The notes under the pieces are model-generated. The model was given only the letters and a program-made list of their open reading frames with translations. It was not told the DNA's origin and did no database searches. A stretch of 64,000 bases of DNA from Denticeps clupeoides (taxonomy: Eukaryota > Chordata > Actinopteri > Clupeiformes > Denticipitidae). This document shows, piece after piece, positions 11,208 through 21,805 of this stretch. Every line of letters begins with the position of its first letter. The stretch's first letter is position 1. Both the position numbers and the translations under genes were made by a program. The stretch lies in NCBI RefSeq assembly GCF_900700375.1, contig NC_041724.1, forward strand, positions 15,901,204 to 15,965,203, given 5' to 3'.

Positions 11208-12965
11208 TTAATATCCCAAGTGAACCTCTCCACTGGACACCAGGGTTTCTTTACCAATGTTCACATTGTTGGACCTCCCTGCAGGAAGAAATAAGGGGTC
11301 AGCAACCACCACAAGGTCATTTCACAGGAACAGACAGCACAAGCTACTCACTCTGTCGACCACATGTCTGTTGACAGGAAGATGTGGCAGAAGGATAGCA
11401 AACTGCAGTATTACAGTGTAGGAAAACCTAGCACAAAAAGGCAGGATTAGCACATTTATCCTAGCATGCTAGCCTAGAGGGGCTTCTATTTAATAAACCT
11501 ACCTTCTCATTCAGCGCCACATAAGATGTAGGGTTCACAAATGTAAACATCTGAAGGATGAAGCGTTTGTAGTGCATTGGATACTGAAGCACGGAGGAGC
11601 CAGATACAGGAACCAAGGTGGTCAGGTAACGGTCATCCTGGTACGGACACCTGAACAGAGAATTAGTGAGGAGACACTGCATACACATCTTTAGCCAGTT
11701 ACCAAAAAGCACGCTCCTTACCCATTAACCAGGATGTCCCACTGTGGGGAGCTGAAGGGGTTCGGGCTGGATGTGGCCCAACAGCGACCCAGCATCAGAA
11801 CAAGGTTGGGATCGGTTCTCCCCACAATACGTACTTCAGCGTACACTGGGTCCCGCAGAACTTTAGTGACTGGGTAATCAGCACCACTGTAGTAGGAGTT
11901 GTACGCTACAGTAGCTACAGAGAGAGGAAACAGTAAAGCTCCCAAATCAATACTGAAAAAGGAAGGTAGGAATTTAGGACGTGCAGTACCTTCCACACAT
12001 CCTTTGATGGCACAGTGGCCATTGGCCAGCCTGAGCTCCACCTGGAGTGGACCAAGAGCAGCAACTGGCAGTGGTGTGTCGGAGAAGCCAGTTTGAACCA
12101 CCACTGCCTCCACAGCAGCACCAAAATAGCGACACTGAAAGAGAAGCCTGCAGAAGACAGTGCATTAAGACCTCCCCACCCTCACTCCACACACAGAATA
12201 GAACTACACACTTACTCAAATTGGCTGTCTCTTGTGATGGAACCAAGAGGCCCAACTCCCACCTCGTAAGAGGAGAACATCCTGTTCTCGTAGATCACAT
12301 AGCCAGACTCCACCTGCAACAGCCATACAAGATAAGCATTCATTCATTCATTCTAGCTTAAGAATAAGGACTGCCAGGAGGGCCTACAGGAACTAGATCA
12401 GGGACACCTGACACACAGGAACAAGTATTACATGCCCACCATCACAAGGGTCCCACACGCAGTCACAGGGAACTGGAAAATGGCAAAGGCACCGTTGGAA
12501 TCAACAGCAGCACAGGGTGCACTGCTTCCTCCCAACAACGTAACGGAGTCTAAACTCAGCCGGGGGAGGGTTGCATCCATGGCCACCACAAGCACAAACT
12601 GTCCATCCCTGGTGCACTGGACAGTTACTGAGGAAAGGTAAAGAAAATGTAGTAAAGAGACTCCGTACAGAATCAAATACCAGGAAGTAATACTGACACC
12701 TACCCATTTTGCCGTAGTAACATTGTTGACCGTCAAAACAGCATCTTATAGCACTGCAGTTACTTGCAGAAATTCCAGGTGCCCCACATGGTACCCGCTC
12801 AAAATTATTCACTTGACACTGGTCAGAAAGTGGCAGGCCTGGATCACGTGCCAAGGTTGGGATCTGTGGCCCAGAGGGAGCAGGAATGGTCTTAATTTGG
12901 GCAAAGCACAAAGGTCCCCAGAAAACCAGCACCAGGACACCAAACATGCTCCCTCCTTTACCCAT
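11208..12965 (-). CDS. zp4-like: Zona pellucida protein Z1 (ZP4/ZPB type)
   Basis: Secreted egg-envelope subunit. Exons run 12965-12704, 12627-12440, 12313-12216, 12147-11990, 11914-11722, 11650-11503, 11427-11352 and 11278-11208, all GT-AG, giving 397 residues. Residues 1-22 are a signal peptide (hydrophobic 7-22). Residues 50-82 are a trefoil domain with six Cys (50, 60, 70, 75, 76, 82). ZP-N has Cys 92, 126, 145 and 188. ZP-C has Cys 228, 233, 280, 301, 354, 359, 367 and 371. A furin-type RQRR ends at 376 and only about 21 residues follow, with no transmembrane segment. Features of this copy: intron 1 is 76 bp (75 elsewhere), Met at 150 and 325, His at 227, and a stop two residues earlier than sister copies. 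The stop directly abuts an AATAAA (11202-11207). Upstream in-frame codons are blocked by a stop, so ATG at 12965 is the start. Confidence 0.92.
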
Positions 12966-12989
12966 ATCCACAACACTACAAGCACTCAC

Positions 12990-13114
12990 TGTCACCCATC
13001 ATGCTGAGGGACTCTTTTATATCTCAACAGATTCACTGACATATTAGTGGTGGTCGTTTAAAACCACGCCTCCTCATTAAAATCTTGATCTTCATTCTCC
13101 ATTGCAATCAGCTG
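12990..13114 (-). promoter_or_regulatory. Promoter of Z1: E-box, palindrome, TATA box
   Basis: Reading toward the gene: CAGCTG E-box at 13109-13114, GTGGT-N8-ACCAC palindrome at 13050-13067 next to GAGGAGGCGTGG, and TATAAAA at 13015-13021. The TATA box is 56 bp from the ATG, so transcription should start near 12990 and leave a 5' leader of about 25 nt. FIGLA/E-protein dimers are known to bind E-boxes in egg-coat gene promoters; that they act here is inference. Confidence 0.7.
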
Positions 13115-13119
13115 GTTGT

Positions 13120-14251
13120 CTTAGAGTTTCGATTAATAATCCTGGGCTGGTATGCACAAAAAAGATGGGTCTCAAGAATGGTCATACACTTTGATTTAAG
13201 GGTAATACAATTCTTAGGAAAAAGTTAGAACTAAGATTGTTGTATAAAGGACCTAAAAGTAACTTTCAGCAAAGTCGAAACCCAACTTCTATGTGACGAC
13301 ATAACCAGCACTGATGTGTGGTGGAATGAGGACTACAAATCAAATCTTGCCCCAAATACCAATAGAGGAGCTTAAGCCAGTCGACATTCCCACATTTTGT
13401 AAAATTCGCAGGGGTCAGCACAGCCTGAGCACAATAGCTGAGTCGTGCCATGGGTGAACTGCCTTTTTGATCATGGTATCTCCCTTGCCAGGTAAGTATC
13501 CCCTTGGCAAGTAAAAACATATCTCTTCAATAGGGATCCTGAATCACCAAGAGGATGAGAACCTTGAGGTATAATATTCTGCTCAAATAAGGCAAGTCCA
13601 CTCTCAGACAGAATGTGTGAATCATGTGAGGACCCTGGTCACTTTGCCACAATGTTCAAAATTCTGGAATCACTACCAAATACAGCTTGAGTGACACTGT
13701 GATATCTTTTTCTATTTACATGCATTTCCTCAATATTTGGGGCTATCATGCACACAAGTGTGATAGTTGACTCAAACCATGCCCGGGAAAACTGCAGTTC
13801 TCATAAACGCAGACATCTTCTGCTGGATGGTTTGTATTTCTGTAGGAAAGTCCATGAACTGCCTCACATTGTTCAGCACAGTCCAGACAGTGTGTTTTTC
13901 ACAGCTCTACTTACTGTAGATCATAAGGGACCAAATAAATCATTGAAGCACTGTTGAATCCAGCACAGTACTGATACCTTCAGCTCAGATGTTGGTGCAT
14001 GGTTGTGTGGGTAATTGTATTAGGTTTTGAAGTAGGTCGGCAACAAAAAGAAAGCGCTCACAAGCCTGTATCTTTTAATCATCTTATCATTGTAAATTAC
14101 AGTGTGCAGTCTCAGTCATTGTGCACGTAGTGCTGCTACCATTGTGCAACTCCTAACTGGTTTAGGACTCCTCTCCAGAAGTTTTAAATAATGGAGCTGC
14201 AACCAAGTTGTTACACTTAAAGTTTAAGTGTCATGCAGAACACAAAGGGAG

Positions 14252-14282
<31 letters not shown>

Positions 14283-14385
14283 ACTTCAACTTGTATTAAA
14301 GTTTGTAAAAATAGGCATCATTAAAATTTAAGTCCAGCCACATTACAAAAAATAACCACACAGCCAAAACTATTCATTTAAATGG
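13120..14385. other. Z1-Z2 spacer
   Basis: No recognisable gene. Holds an A run at about 14253-14281, followed by the short 3' flank of Z2. A 69-residue open frame near 13748-13957 has no features that support it as a gene. Confidence 0.4.
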
Positions 14386-14391
14386 TTTATT

Positions 14392-16241
14392 TTAATAAAA
14401 ATATCCCAAGTGAACCTCTCCACTGGACACCAGGGTTTCTTTACCAATGTTCACATTCATGGACCTCCCTGTAGGAAGAAATAAGGAGTCAGCAGCCACC
14501 ACAAGGTCATTTCACAGGAACAGACAGCACAAGCTACTCACTCTGTCGACCACATGTCTGTTGACAGGAAGATGTGGCAGAAGGATAGCAAACTGCAGTA
14601 TTACAGTGTAGGAAAACCTAGCACAAAAAGGCAGGATTAGCACATTTATCCTAGCATGCTAGCCTAGAGGGGCTTCTATTTAATAAACCTACCTTCTCAT
14701 TCAGCGCCACATAAGATGTAGGGTTCACAAATGTAAACATCTGAAGGATGAAGCGTTTGTAGTGCATTGGATACTGAAGCACGGAGGAGCCAGATACAGG
14801 AACCAAGGTGGTCAGGTAACGGTCATCCTGGTACGGACACCTGAACAGAGAATTAGTGAGGAGACACTGCATACACATCTTTAGCCAGTTACCAAAAAGC
14901 ACGCTCCATACCCATTAACCAGGATGTCCCACTGTGGGGAGCTGAAGGGGTTCGGGCTGGATGTGGCCCAACAGCGACCCAGCATCAGAACAAGGTTGGG
15001 ATCGGTTCTCCCCACAATACGTACTTCAGCGTACACTGGGTCCCGCAGAACTTTAGTGACTGGGTAATCAGCACCACTGTAGTAGGAGTTGTACGCTACA
15101 GTAGCTACAGAGAGGAAACAGTAAAGCTCCCAAATCAATACTGAAAAAGGAAGGTAAGAATTTAGGACGTGCAGTACCTTCCACACATCCTTTGATGGCA
15201 CAGCGGCCATTAGCCAGCCTGAGCTCCACCTGGAGTGGACCAAGAGCAGCAACTGGCAGTGGTGTGTCGGAGAAGCCAGTTTGAACCACCACTGCCTCCA
15301 CAGCAGCACCAAAATAGCGACACTGAAAGAGAAGCCTGCAGAAGACAGTGCATTAAGACCTCCCCACCCTCACTCCACACACACAGAATAGAACTACACA
15401 CTTACTCAAATTGGCTGTCTCTTGTGATGGAACCAAGAGGCCCAACTCCCACCTCGTAAGAGGAGAACATCCTGTTCTCGTAGATCACATAGCCAGACTC
15501 CACCTGCAACAGCCATACAGGATAAGCATTTATTGTAGCTTCACTTACAGAAAGGGATCTCAAGCTTGGTTTTAGGAGAACCCTACCCAGTACCTTCATT
15601 CCAAACTAAATTAGAACCAGGAAATAGACCAGTGGTTAGAATAAGAACTGCCAGGAGGGCCTACAGGAACTAGATCGGGGACACCTGACACACAGGAACA
15701 AGTATTACATGCCCACCGTCACAAGGGTCCCACACGCAGTCACAGGGAACTGGAAAATGGCAAAGGCACCGTTGGAATCAACAGCAGCACAGGGTGCACT
15801 GCTTCCTCCCAACATCGTAATGGAGTCTAAACTCAGCCGGGGGAGGGTTGCATCCATGGCCACCACAAGCACAAACTGTCCATCCCTGGTGCACTGGACA
15901 GTTACTGAGGAAAGGTAAAGAAAAGTAGTAAAGAGACTCTGTACAGAATCAAACACCAGGAAGTAATACGGACACCTACCCATTTTGCCATAGTAACATT
16001 GTTGACCGTCAAAACAGCATCTTATAGCACTGCAGTTACTTGCAGAAATTCCAGGTGCCCCACATGGTACCCGCTCAAAATTATTCACTTGACACTGGTC
16101 AGAAAGTGGCAGGCCTGGATCACGTGCCAAGGTTGGGATCTGTGGCCCAGAGGGAGCAGGAATGGTCTTTATTTGGGCAAAGCACAAAGGGCCCCAGAAA
16201 ACCAGCACCAGGATAGCAAACATGCTCCCTCCTTTACCCAT
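14392..16241 (-). CDS. zp4-like: Zona pellucida protein Z2 (ZP4/ZPB type)
   Basis: Egg-envelope subunit of 399 residues with the same eight-exon plan: 16241-15980, 15904-15717, 15503-15406, 15335-15178, 15104-14912, 14840-14693, 14617-14542, 14468-14392. Signal peptide, trefoil and complete ZP module are intact, with all twelve ZP cysteines. The RQRR site is built across intron 7 (CGA CAG A, then GG AGG). The tail ends VHLGYFY. Compared with sisters it has Ile at 10 in place of Val, Met at 325, a GTATGG donor on intron 5, and Glu at 183. Intron 1 is 75 bp without stops and would be read through in frame if retained. The TAA stop sits inside ATTAAA, just before AATAAA. No damage is seen, so it is likely functional. 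Confidence 0.93.
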
Positions 16242-16268
16242 ATCCACAGCACTACAAGCACTCACTGT

Positions 16269-16390
16269 CAACCATCATGCTGAGGGACTCTTTTATATCT
16301 CATCAGATTTACTGATGTATTAGTGGTGGTCGTTTAAAACCACGCCTCCTCATTATAATCTTGATCTTCAATGTCCATTACGATCAGCTG
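16269..16390 (-). promoter_or_regulatory. Promoter of Z2
   Basis: TATAAAA at 16291-16297, 56 bp from the ATG, and a CAGCTG E-box at 16385-16390, 88 bp from the TATA box. The GTGGT-N8-ACCAC palindrome lies between. Same order and spacing as in Z1. Confidence 0.7.
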
Positions 16391-17905
16391 GTCCAGTTGG
16401 TGGTTATTTGTCTCAGAGTTTTGGCTGAATAAACATGATTGGCATAAATACATTTAAATGAAATTTCTCACCAGTTACTTAAATCAATCTTGTGTTGTAA
16501 GTTATAATGTATATGTTTCCCATTCAAAAGAACAACATGCAAAATAAATTGGCTGATTAGGAACAATATTTATTTATTTGAAAATAGAAAAATAATAACA
16601 ATAAGATTAAAATAAAAAATAGAACAGTTGTATAAAATTTTACTTATATACAATGGCAATAATCAATGGAATAAATAAAGTTTATCTACGTTATTGTGTG
16701 TCATGCCATTGCTTGAATCAGTTCTTTTTAAAAGTGAGGCACAGTTGGACCTGGTACTTTTTGCAGTGTATGGGAGTTTTTTTTTTGATTGATATCTCAC
16801 TATGGGAACGCCCTCAACATGACCAATTGCAGAAGTTGATCAAATGTGATTTGGCATTGAATCCACATTAATTACGTTGTTTTATATATGATCAAATAAT
16901 TTGTTATTTAAAGAGAAATCATACTGAAGTAAGTAATTATGTTTTGTGTACAGATTAAGATTTTATATTGTCACAGCAGCCTTAATTCCATTTAATAGAC
17001 AACAAAAGACTTAAAACTAAATTAGCCAGTCCACAAATTTACCAATGAGTTTTCAAATTGCTCTCTCAATAATAAAGACTACAGTAGCTGCTGACCTAAT
17101 CCAGAACAAGTGCTCTGTATCACGAGTGAAAATCACTTCACTTAATACTAGTAATTTACTCAAGCATTTCGTTTTTCAGGGTTTGTACAAAAAACCTCTG
17201 AACATCCAAGTTGACAAAAACTTTCTGTATAACCTCAAATGTTGTTTTTAGTTCACGCATGTATGAGAGGTTCAATGTGTGAATGAATCAAACCAAAATA
17301 GCCACAGCCACACTCCTCACAAAACTGATAGCTCCAACTCCTTCATGGCCCCGATGTTCTTCATGGCAAACTATTTAGATCCCCATTACTGACAGCTCCA
17401 TTTCATTTTGGGCAGTAAACCCATTACAGTTCTATTGACATTGACATTCCATTTGTATGTAGTAGACTAAAAATATCTGAACCATATTGTACCACCATGT
17501 TCAAAAAGATTTTGGTTCATTGGTTGCTGCACCAGTGCAAAAATAAACAGATTTGTATTTCTTTGTTATCTTAAACCAACTAGCTAGAATTTATCAGTGA
17601 CACCATTCACTTAATGGTCTGAACAACATTAAACAGCAGACATAATAATAATGTAAAATAATACTTGTATTATGCATGTTGAATCACTTATCCAAAAACT
17701 AATTTTGAAATATGTATATGTATTCTTAATCTCGGCTTTAATTTATTTTTTGATTGGGATCAACATCTGCTCGTAATTAAATTCAACAACATGTTCAAGT
17801 AAAACATTTTAAGCATCAGAAAATAACACAAAATTCTCTGTATACCAGTAACACATTCTCCATCCGAGAGACTGTTTAGTACAGGAAGCAATATAAAAAA
17901 AAATT
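16391..17905. other. Z2-Z3 spacer, proximal part
   Basis: The first 150 bp (to about 16560) and the segment AATATTTATTTATTTGAAAA near 16565 are shared with the 5' flank of Z3 (21840-21990). The segment GTGAGGCACAGTTGGACCTG near 16733 is shared with the 5' flank of Z7 (60353). These mark the extent of the duplicated unit. The rest is AT-rich without recognisable genes. Confidence 0.55.
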
Positions 17906-17909
17906 TAAA

Positions 17910-18134
17910 AACATGTCACATGTGATACACAGCAGCACAGCGAAATTTGTCCTCTGCACTTAACCCATCACCCTGAGTGAGCAGTGGGCAGCCATGACAG
18001 GCACCCGGGTAGCAGTGTGTGGGGACGATGCTTTGCTCAGTGGCACCTCAGTGGCACCTTGGCAGATCGGGATTCGAACTGGCAACCTTCTCATTACGGG
18101 GCTGCTTCCTTAACCGCTAGGCCACCACTGCCCA
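17910..18134 (-). repeat. SINE family B, near full length
   Basis: On the minus strand: GGGCAGTGGTGGCCTAGCGG head, GGTTGCCAGTTCGAATCC B box, duplicated AGGTGCCACTGAG motif, and a 3' part ending with GTGTATCACATGTGACATG. Good match to 22670-22912. Confidence 0.88.
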
Positions 18135-18139
18135 TATAG

Positions 18140-19345
18140 TGACAAATCAGCACTCATGTCTGAAACAAAGGTTGACATGTTAGTGTTCTTGTCAACAAAT
18201 GTTTTTATTCACTTTATCTGGCTGAGGCAGCATAAGTGTTTTTCAGCAAAAAATTATCTACATTTACAGAAGATATGAAATTCCTGTTACAGTATATTTA
18301 CAAAAAGTAATTTTTTTCCATTTCCCCAATTTTCTCTTATTCTTTAATTAACCAAAGTTTAGTGATAATTGATTTATGGTTCAATAGGTGTATGTTCTAT
18401 ATAATTTCTAATAAGAATTATAAACACATAAGAATCAATTGATGTCTATTATTTTGCATTCGTGTATAGCTCAGTTAAAAACTGTAGCATAACTACACAT
18501 AGTATAGTGAATATTTAACAAACCCACAAATCACAATCGCAATGTCTGTCAAATAAATTGTAATTAGAAATTCTTAAAATCATTCAAACCTACATTCAGT
18601 AAACTAGTAATACAAGAAAGAAAAGAAAAAAAAAAAAAATCTTCTCTACCTTGGTTATTATGGGGGACCTATCAATACAAGCATATATTTCGGTGTAAAA
18701 AAAAAAAAAAAAAAAAAAATTCCTACACAGTGAGTTTTACATGTTATTCATGAAACGTGTACCTGGGCCAGTCCATGCGCATGCACAAATCTGTCTTGAT
18801 AAAACCAGTGGCTTGAACACCCTGAAACGAATGGAATTTAAATGGCTGCACCTCAACACTTTGCGAAATGAAGGAACGAAAAGTGGCAAATAAAAAGGAA
18901 TTTCTCTGACGTAAAACTCACAACCCAGATAGAGAAGACTTTCTAATGTTACTATTGCACTGAAAGCTCAAAAAGAATAAAGATGTTAATTTATTAAAGG
19001 TGGAGAGCAATAAAATGGTGCTGGTTAGCAGCTTAAAAGCAGAAAAACAGGGGTAATAAATTGCTTATGGAAGCAGGCATATCACCTTACCATAACTCTC
19101 TGTGACTGCGTGTAAAGATTAAATAGACATATGCATGTCTAAAATTACACAACCTATGATATCCCAATTGGGATAAAATAAATAACAGACAAAGAGAGAG
19201 GGAAAGGGGGGAGGGGAGGGAGAGGAAGAGGAAAAAAAAAAACAAAAAAAAAAAACAAAAAAAAAAAACTGAAATCCTGGTATCTTAGTGTGGCCAATTA
19301 TACGCTCAGCTGTGAACACAATCCGGTCCGCAGGGTGACAAATAC
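18140..19345. other. Z2-Z3 spacer, AT-rich
   Basis: Contains A runs near 18627-18640 and 18698-18719 and a GA/A-rich tract at 19190-19268. From about 18960 it resembles 61430-61570 downstream of Z8 (shared AAAAGCAGAAAAACAGGGGT-like block and CACCTTACCATAACTCTC), so it is part of the 3' flank of the duplicated ZP unit. Confidence 0.5.
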
Positions 19346-19476
19346 TAAACTACACTGTAAAACAGCCGGTCAAGAAGCACTTCAGAAATGCAGGCTTTGC
19401 GGTTATGATCATGGAAGAGATTCTATGTGATGCGAACAAGGAACGTCGATCTCTTTGACTCCAACGCAGTGCAGTC

Positions 19477-19588
19477 ATGATCAAATGTATTAAGAGTGGA
19501 CTCAGGACCATGGTGAGAATGCTGGTGCTGCCGATCTTGACTGCACGGGGTCCTGGAGCCATTAGTGTACTGGGCACGCTCAAAGAGG
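19477..19588 (+). other. Signal-peptide-like segment in the Z3 3' flank
   Basis: An ATG opens MIKCIKSGLRTMVRMLVLPI and continues to LGTLKEG, directly followed by a consensus splice donor (AGAGG|GTAAG at 19589). Basic residues then a hydrophobic core resemble a secretory leader. Related segments lie downstream of Z6 (53415) and Z8 (62231), where the donor is not kept. It could be the first exon of an unidentified gene copied with the ZP unit, or only conserved flanking DNA. No further exon was recognised. Confidence 0.25.
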
Positions 19589-19734
19589 GTAAGATATATA
19601 CATGAAAATTATTCATGAATTTAGTCCAAAACTCTGCAGAATCATTATTAAAAATAAAACCGTCTCAGCCACCTTGCTGCAACTTCATACAGACGCAGAG
19701 GAAAGTAACCTTTCCTTACAGCTATACAAGCTTC

Positions 19735-21661
19735 TCAAGTGCCTGGAAGGATCCAGGTTTGGGGCAAACCCATTACAAGTACCACACAGGCAGAACTGGA
19801 TTTAAAAAGTTTATTTTTAATAAAATATCCCAAGTGAACCTCTCCACTGGAAACCAGGGTTTCTTTTCCAATGTTAACATTCATGGACCTCCCTGCAGGA
19901 AGAAATAAGGGGTCAGCAGTCAAAACGAGACCATTTCAGAGGAAAGACAGCACAAGCTACTCACGCTGTCGACCACATGTCTGTTGACAGGAAGATGTGG
20001 CAGAAGGATAGCAAACTGCAGTATTACAGTGTAGGAAAACCTAGCACAAAAAGGCAGGATTAGCACATTTATCCTAGCATGCTAGCCTAGAGGGGGTTCT
20101 ATTTAATAAACCTACCTTCTCATTCAGCGCCACATAAGATGTAGGGTTCACAAATGTAAACATCTGAAGGATGAAGCGTTTGTAGTGTGTTGGATACTGA
20201 AGCACGGAGGAGCCAGATACAGGAACCAAGGTGGTCAGGTAACGGTCATCCTGGTACGGACACCTGAACAGAGAATTAGTGAGGAGACACTGCATACACA
20301 TCTTTAGCCAGTTACCAAAAAGCACGCTCCATACCCATTAACCAGGATGTCCCACTGTGGGGAGCTGAAGGGGTTCGGGCTGGATGTGGCCCAACAGCGA
20401 CCCAGCATCAGAACAAGGTTGGGATCGGTTCTCCCCACAATACGTACTTCAGCGTACACTGGGTCCCGCAGAACTTTAGTGACTGGGTAATCAGCACCAC
20501 TGTAGTAGGAGTTGTACGCTACAGTAGCTACAGAGAGGAAACAGTAAAGCTCCCAAATCAATACTGAAAAAGGAAGGTAAGAATTTAGGACGTGCAGTAC
20601 CTTCCACACATCCTTTGATGGCACAGCGGCCATTAGCCAGCCTGAGCTCCACCTGGAGTGGACCAAGAGCAGCAACTGGCAGTGGTGGGTCAGAGAAGCC
20701 AGTTTGAACCACCACTGCCTCCACAGCAGCACCAAAATAGCGACACTGAAAGAGAAGCCTGCAGAAGACAGGGCATTAAGACCTCCCCACCCTCACTCCA
20801 CACACAGAATAGAACTACACACTTACTCAAATTGGCTGTCTCTTGTGATGGAACCAAGAGGCCCAACTCCCACCTCGTAAGAGGAGAACATCCTGTTCTC
20901 GTAGATCACATAGCCAGACTCCACCTGCAACAGCCATACAGGATAAGCATTTATTGTAGCTTCACTTACAGAAAGGAATATCAAGCCTGTTTTAGGAGAA
21001 CCCTACCGAGTACCTTCATTCCAAACTAAATTAGAACCAGGAAATAGACCAGTGGTTAGAATAGGAACTGCCAGGAGGGCCTACAGGAACTAGATCAGGG
21101 ACACCTGACACACAGGAACAAGTATTACATGCCCACCGTCACAAGGGTCCCACACGCAGTCACAGGGAACTGGAAAATGGCAAAGGCACCGTTGGAATCA
21201 ACAGCAGCACAGGGTGCACTGCTTCCTCCCAACAACGTAATGGAGTCTAAACTCAGCCGGGGGAGGGTTGCATCCATGGCCACCACAAGCACAAACTGTC
21301 CATCCCTGGTGCACTGGACAGTTACTGAGGAAAGGTAAAGAAGAGTAGTAAAGAGACTCCGTACAGAATCAAACACAAAGAAGTAATACTGACACCTACC
21401 CATTTTGCCGTAGTAACATTGTTGACCGTCAAAACAGCATCTTATAGCACTGCAGTTACTTGCAGAAATTCCAGGTGCCCCACATGGTACCCGCTCAAAA
21501 TTATTCACTTGACACTGGTCAGAAAGTGGCAGGCCTGGATCACGTGCCAATGTTGGGATCTGTGGCCCAGAGGGAGCAGGAATGGTCTTAATTTGGGCAA
21601 AGCACAAAGGTCCCCAGAAAACCAGCACCAGGACACCAAACATGCTCCCTCCTTTACCCAT
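19735..21661 (-). CDS. zp4-like: Zona pellucida protein Z3, stop codon lost
   Basis: Exons 21661-21400, 21324-21137, 20924-20827, 20758-20601, 20527-20335, 20263-20116, 20040-19965, 19892-19735. Signal peptide, trefoil, both ZP halves and RQRR are complete. One T is missing in the last codons (GGATATTTTATTAAA against GGATATTTTTATTAA elsewhere), so the frame passes the usual TAA and the next in-frame stop is the TGA at 19735, about 75 nt beyond the AATAAA at 19810-19815. If the transcript ends at the usual place it has no stop. If it reads on, the tail gains about 29 residues (426 in total). Its TATA box is also altered to TACAAAA and its leader is 5 bp shorter. Pro at 207 is shared only with Z4. 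Probably weakened or non-functional. Confidence 0.85.
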
Positions 21662-21689
21662 ATTCACTACAAACACTCACTGTCAACCA

Positions 21690-21805
21690 TCATGCTGAGG
21701 GACTCTTTTGTATCTTTTCAGGTTCACTGAGGTATTAGTGGTGGTCGTTTAAATCCACGCCTCCTCATTAAAATCTTGATCTACATTCTCCATTGCAATC
21801 AGCTG
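21690..21805 (-). promoter_or_regulatory. Promoter of Z3 with altered TATA box
   Basis: The usual TATAAAA is TACAAAA here (21706-21712) and lies 51 bp from the ATG because of a 5-bp leader deletion. The CAGCTG E-box at 21800-21805 keeps the 88-bp spacing. The palindrome is imperfect (ATCCAC for AACCAC). Confidence 0.6.

Noticed and set aside
12501-12995. Extended N-terminus (TVSACSVVD before MGKGG) for the ZP proteins
   Set aside because: It depends on a non-ATG codon. A stop lies just upstream in frame, and the ATG at MGKGG gives a typical signal peptide.
12960-13005. A short upstream frame (ATG ATG G.. GAC AGT GAG TGC TTG TAG) conserved before the ZP start in all copies
   Set aside because: Its ATG lies only about 20 bp from the TATA box, upstream of where transcription should begin, so it is probably not in the mRNA. 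Conservation is explained by recent duplication.
12723-13007. Plus-strand frames of 65-134 codons recurring opposite every ZP copy
   Set aside because: They are antisense shadows of the ZP exons, repeat in each copy because the exons are near-identical, and cross ZP intron boundaries.
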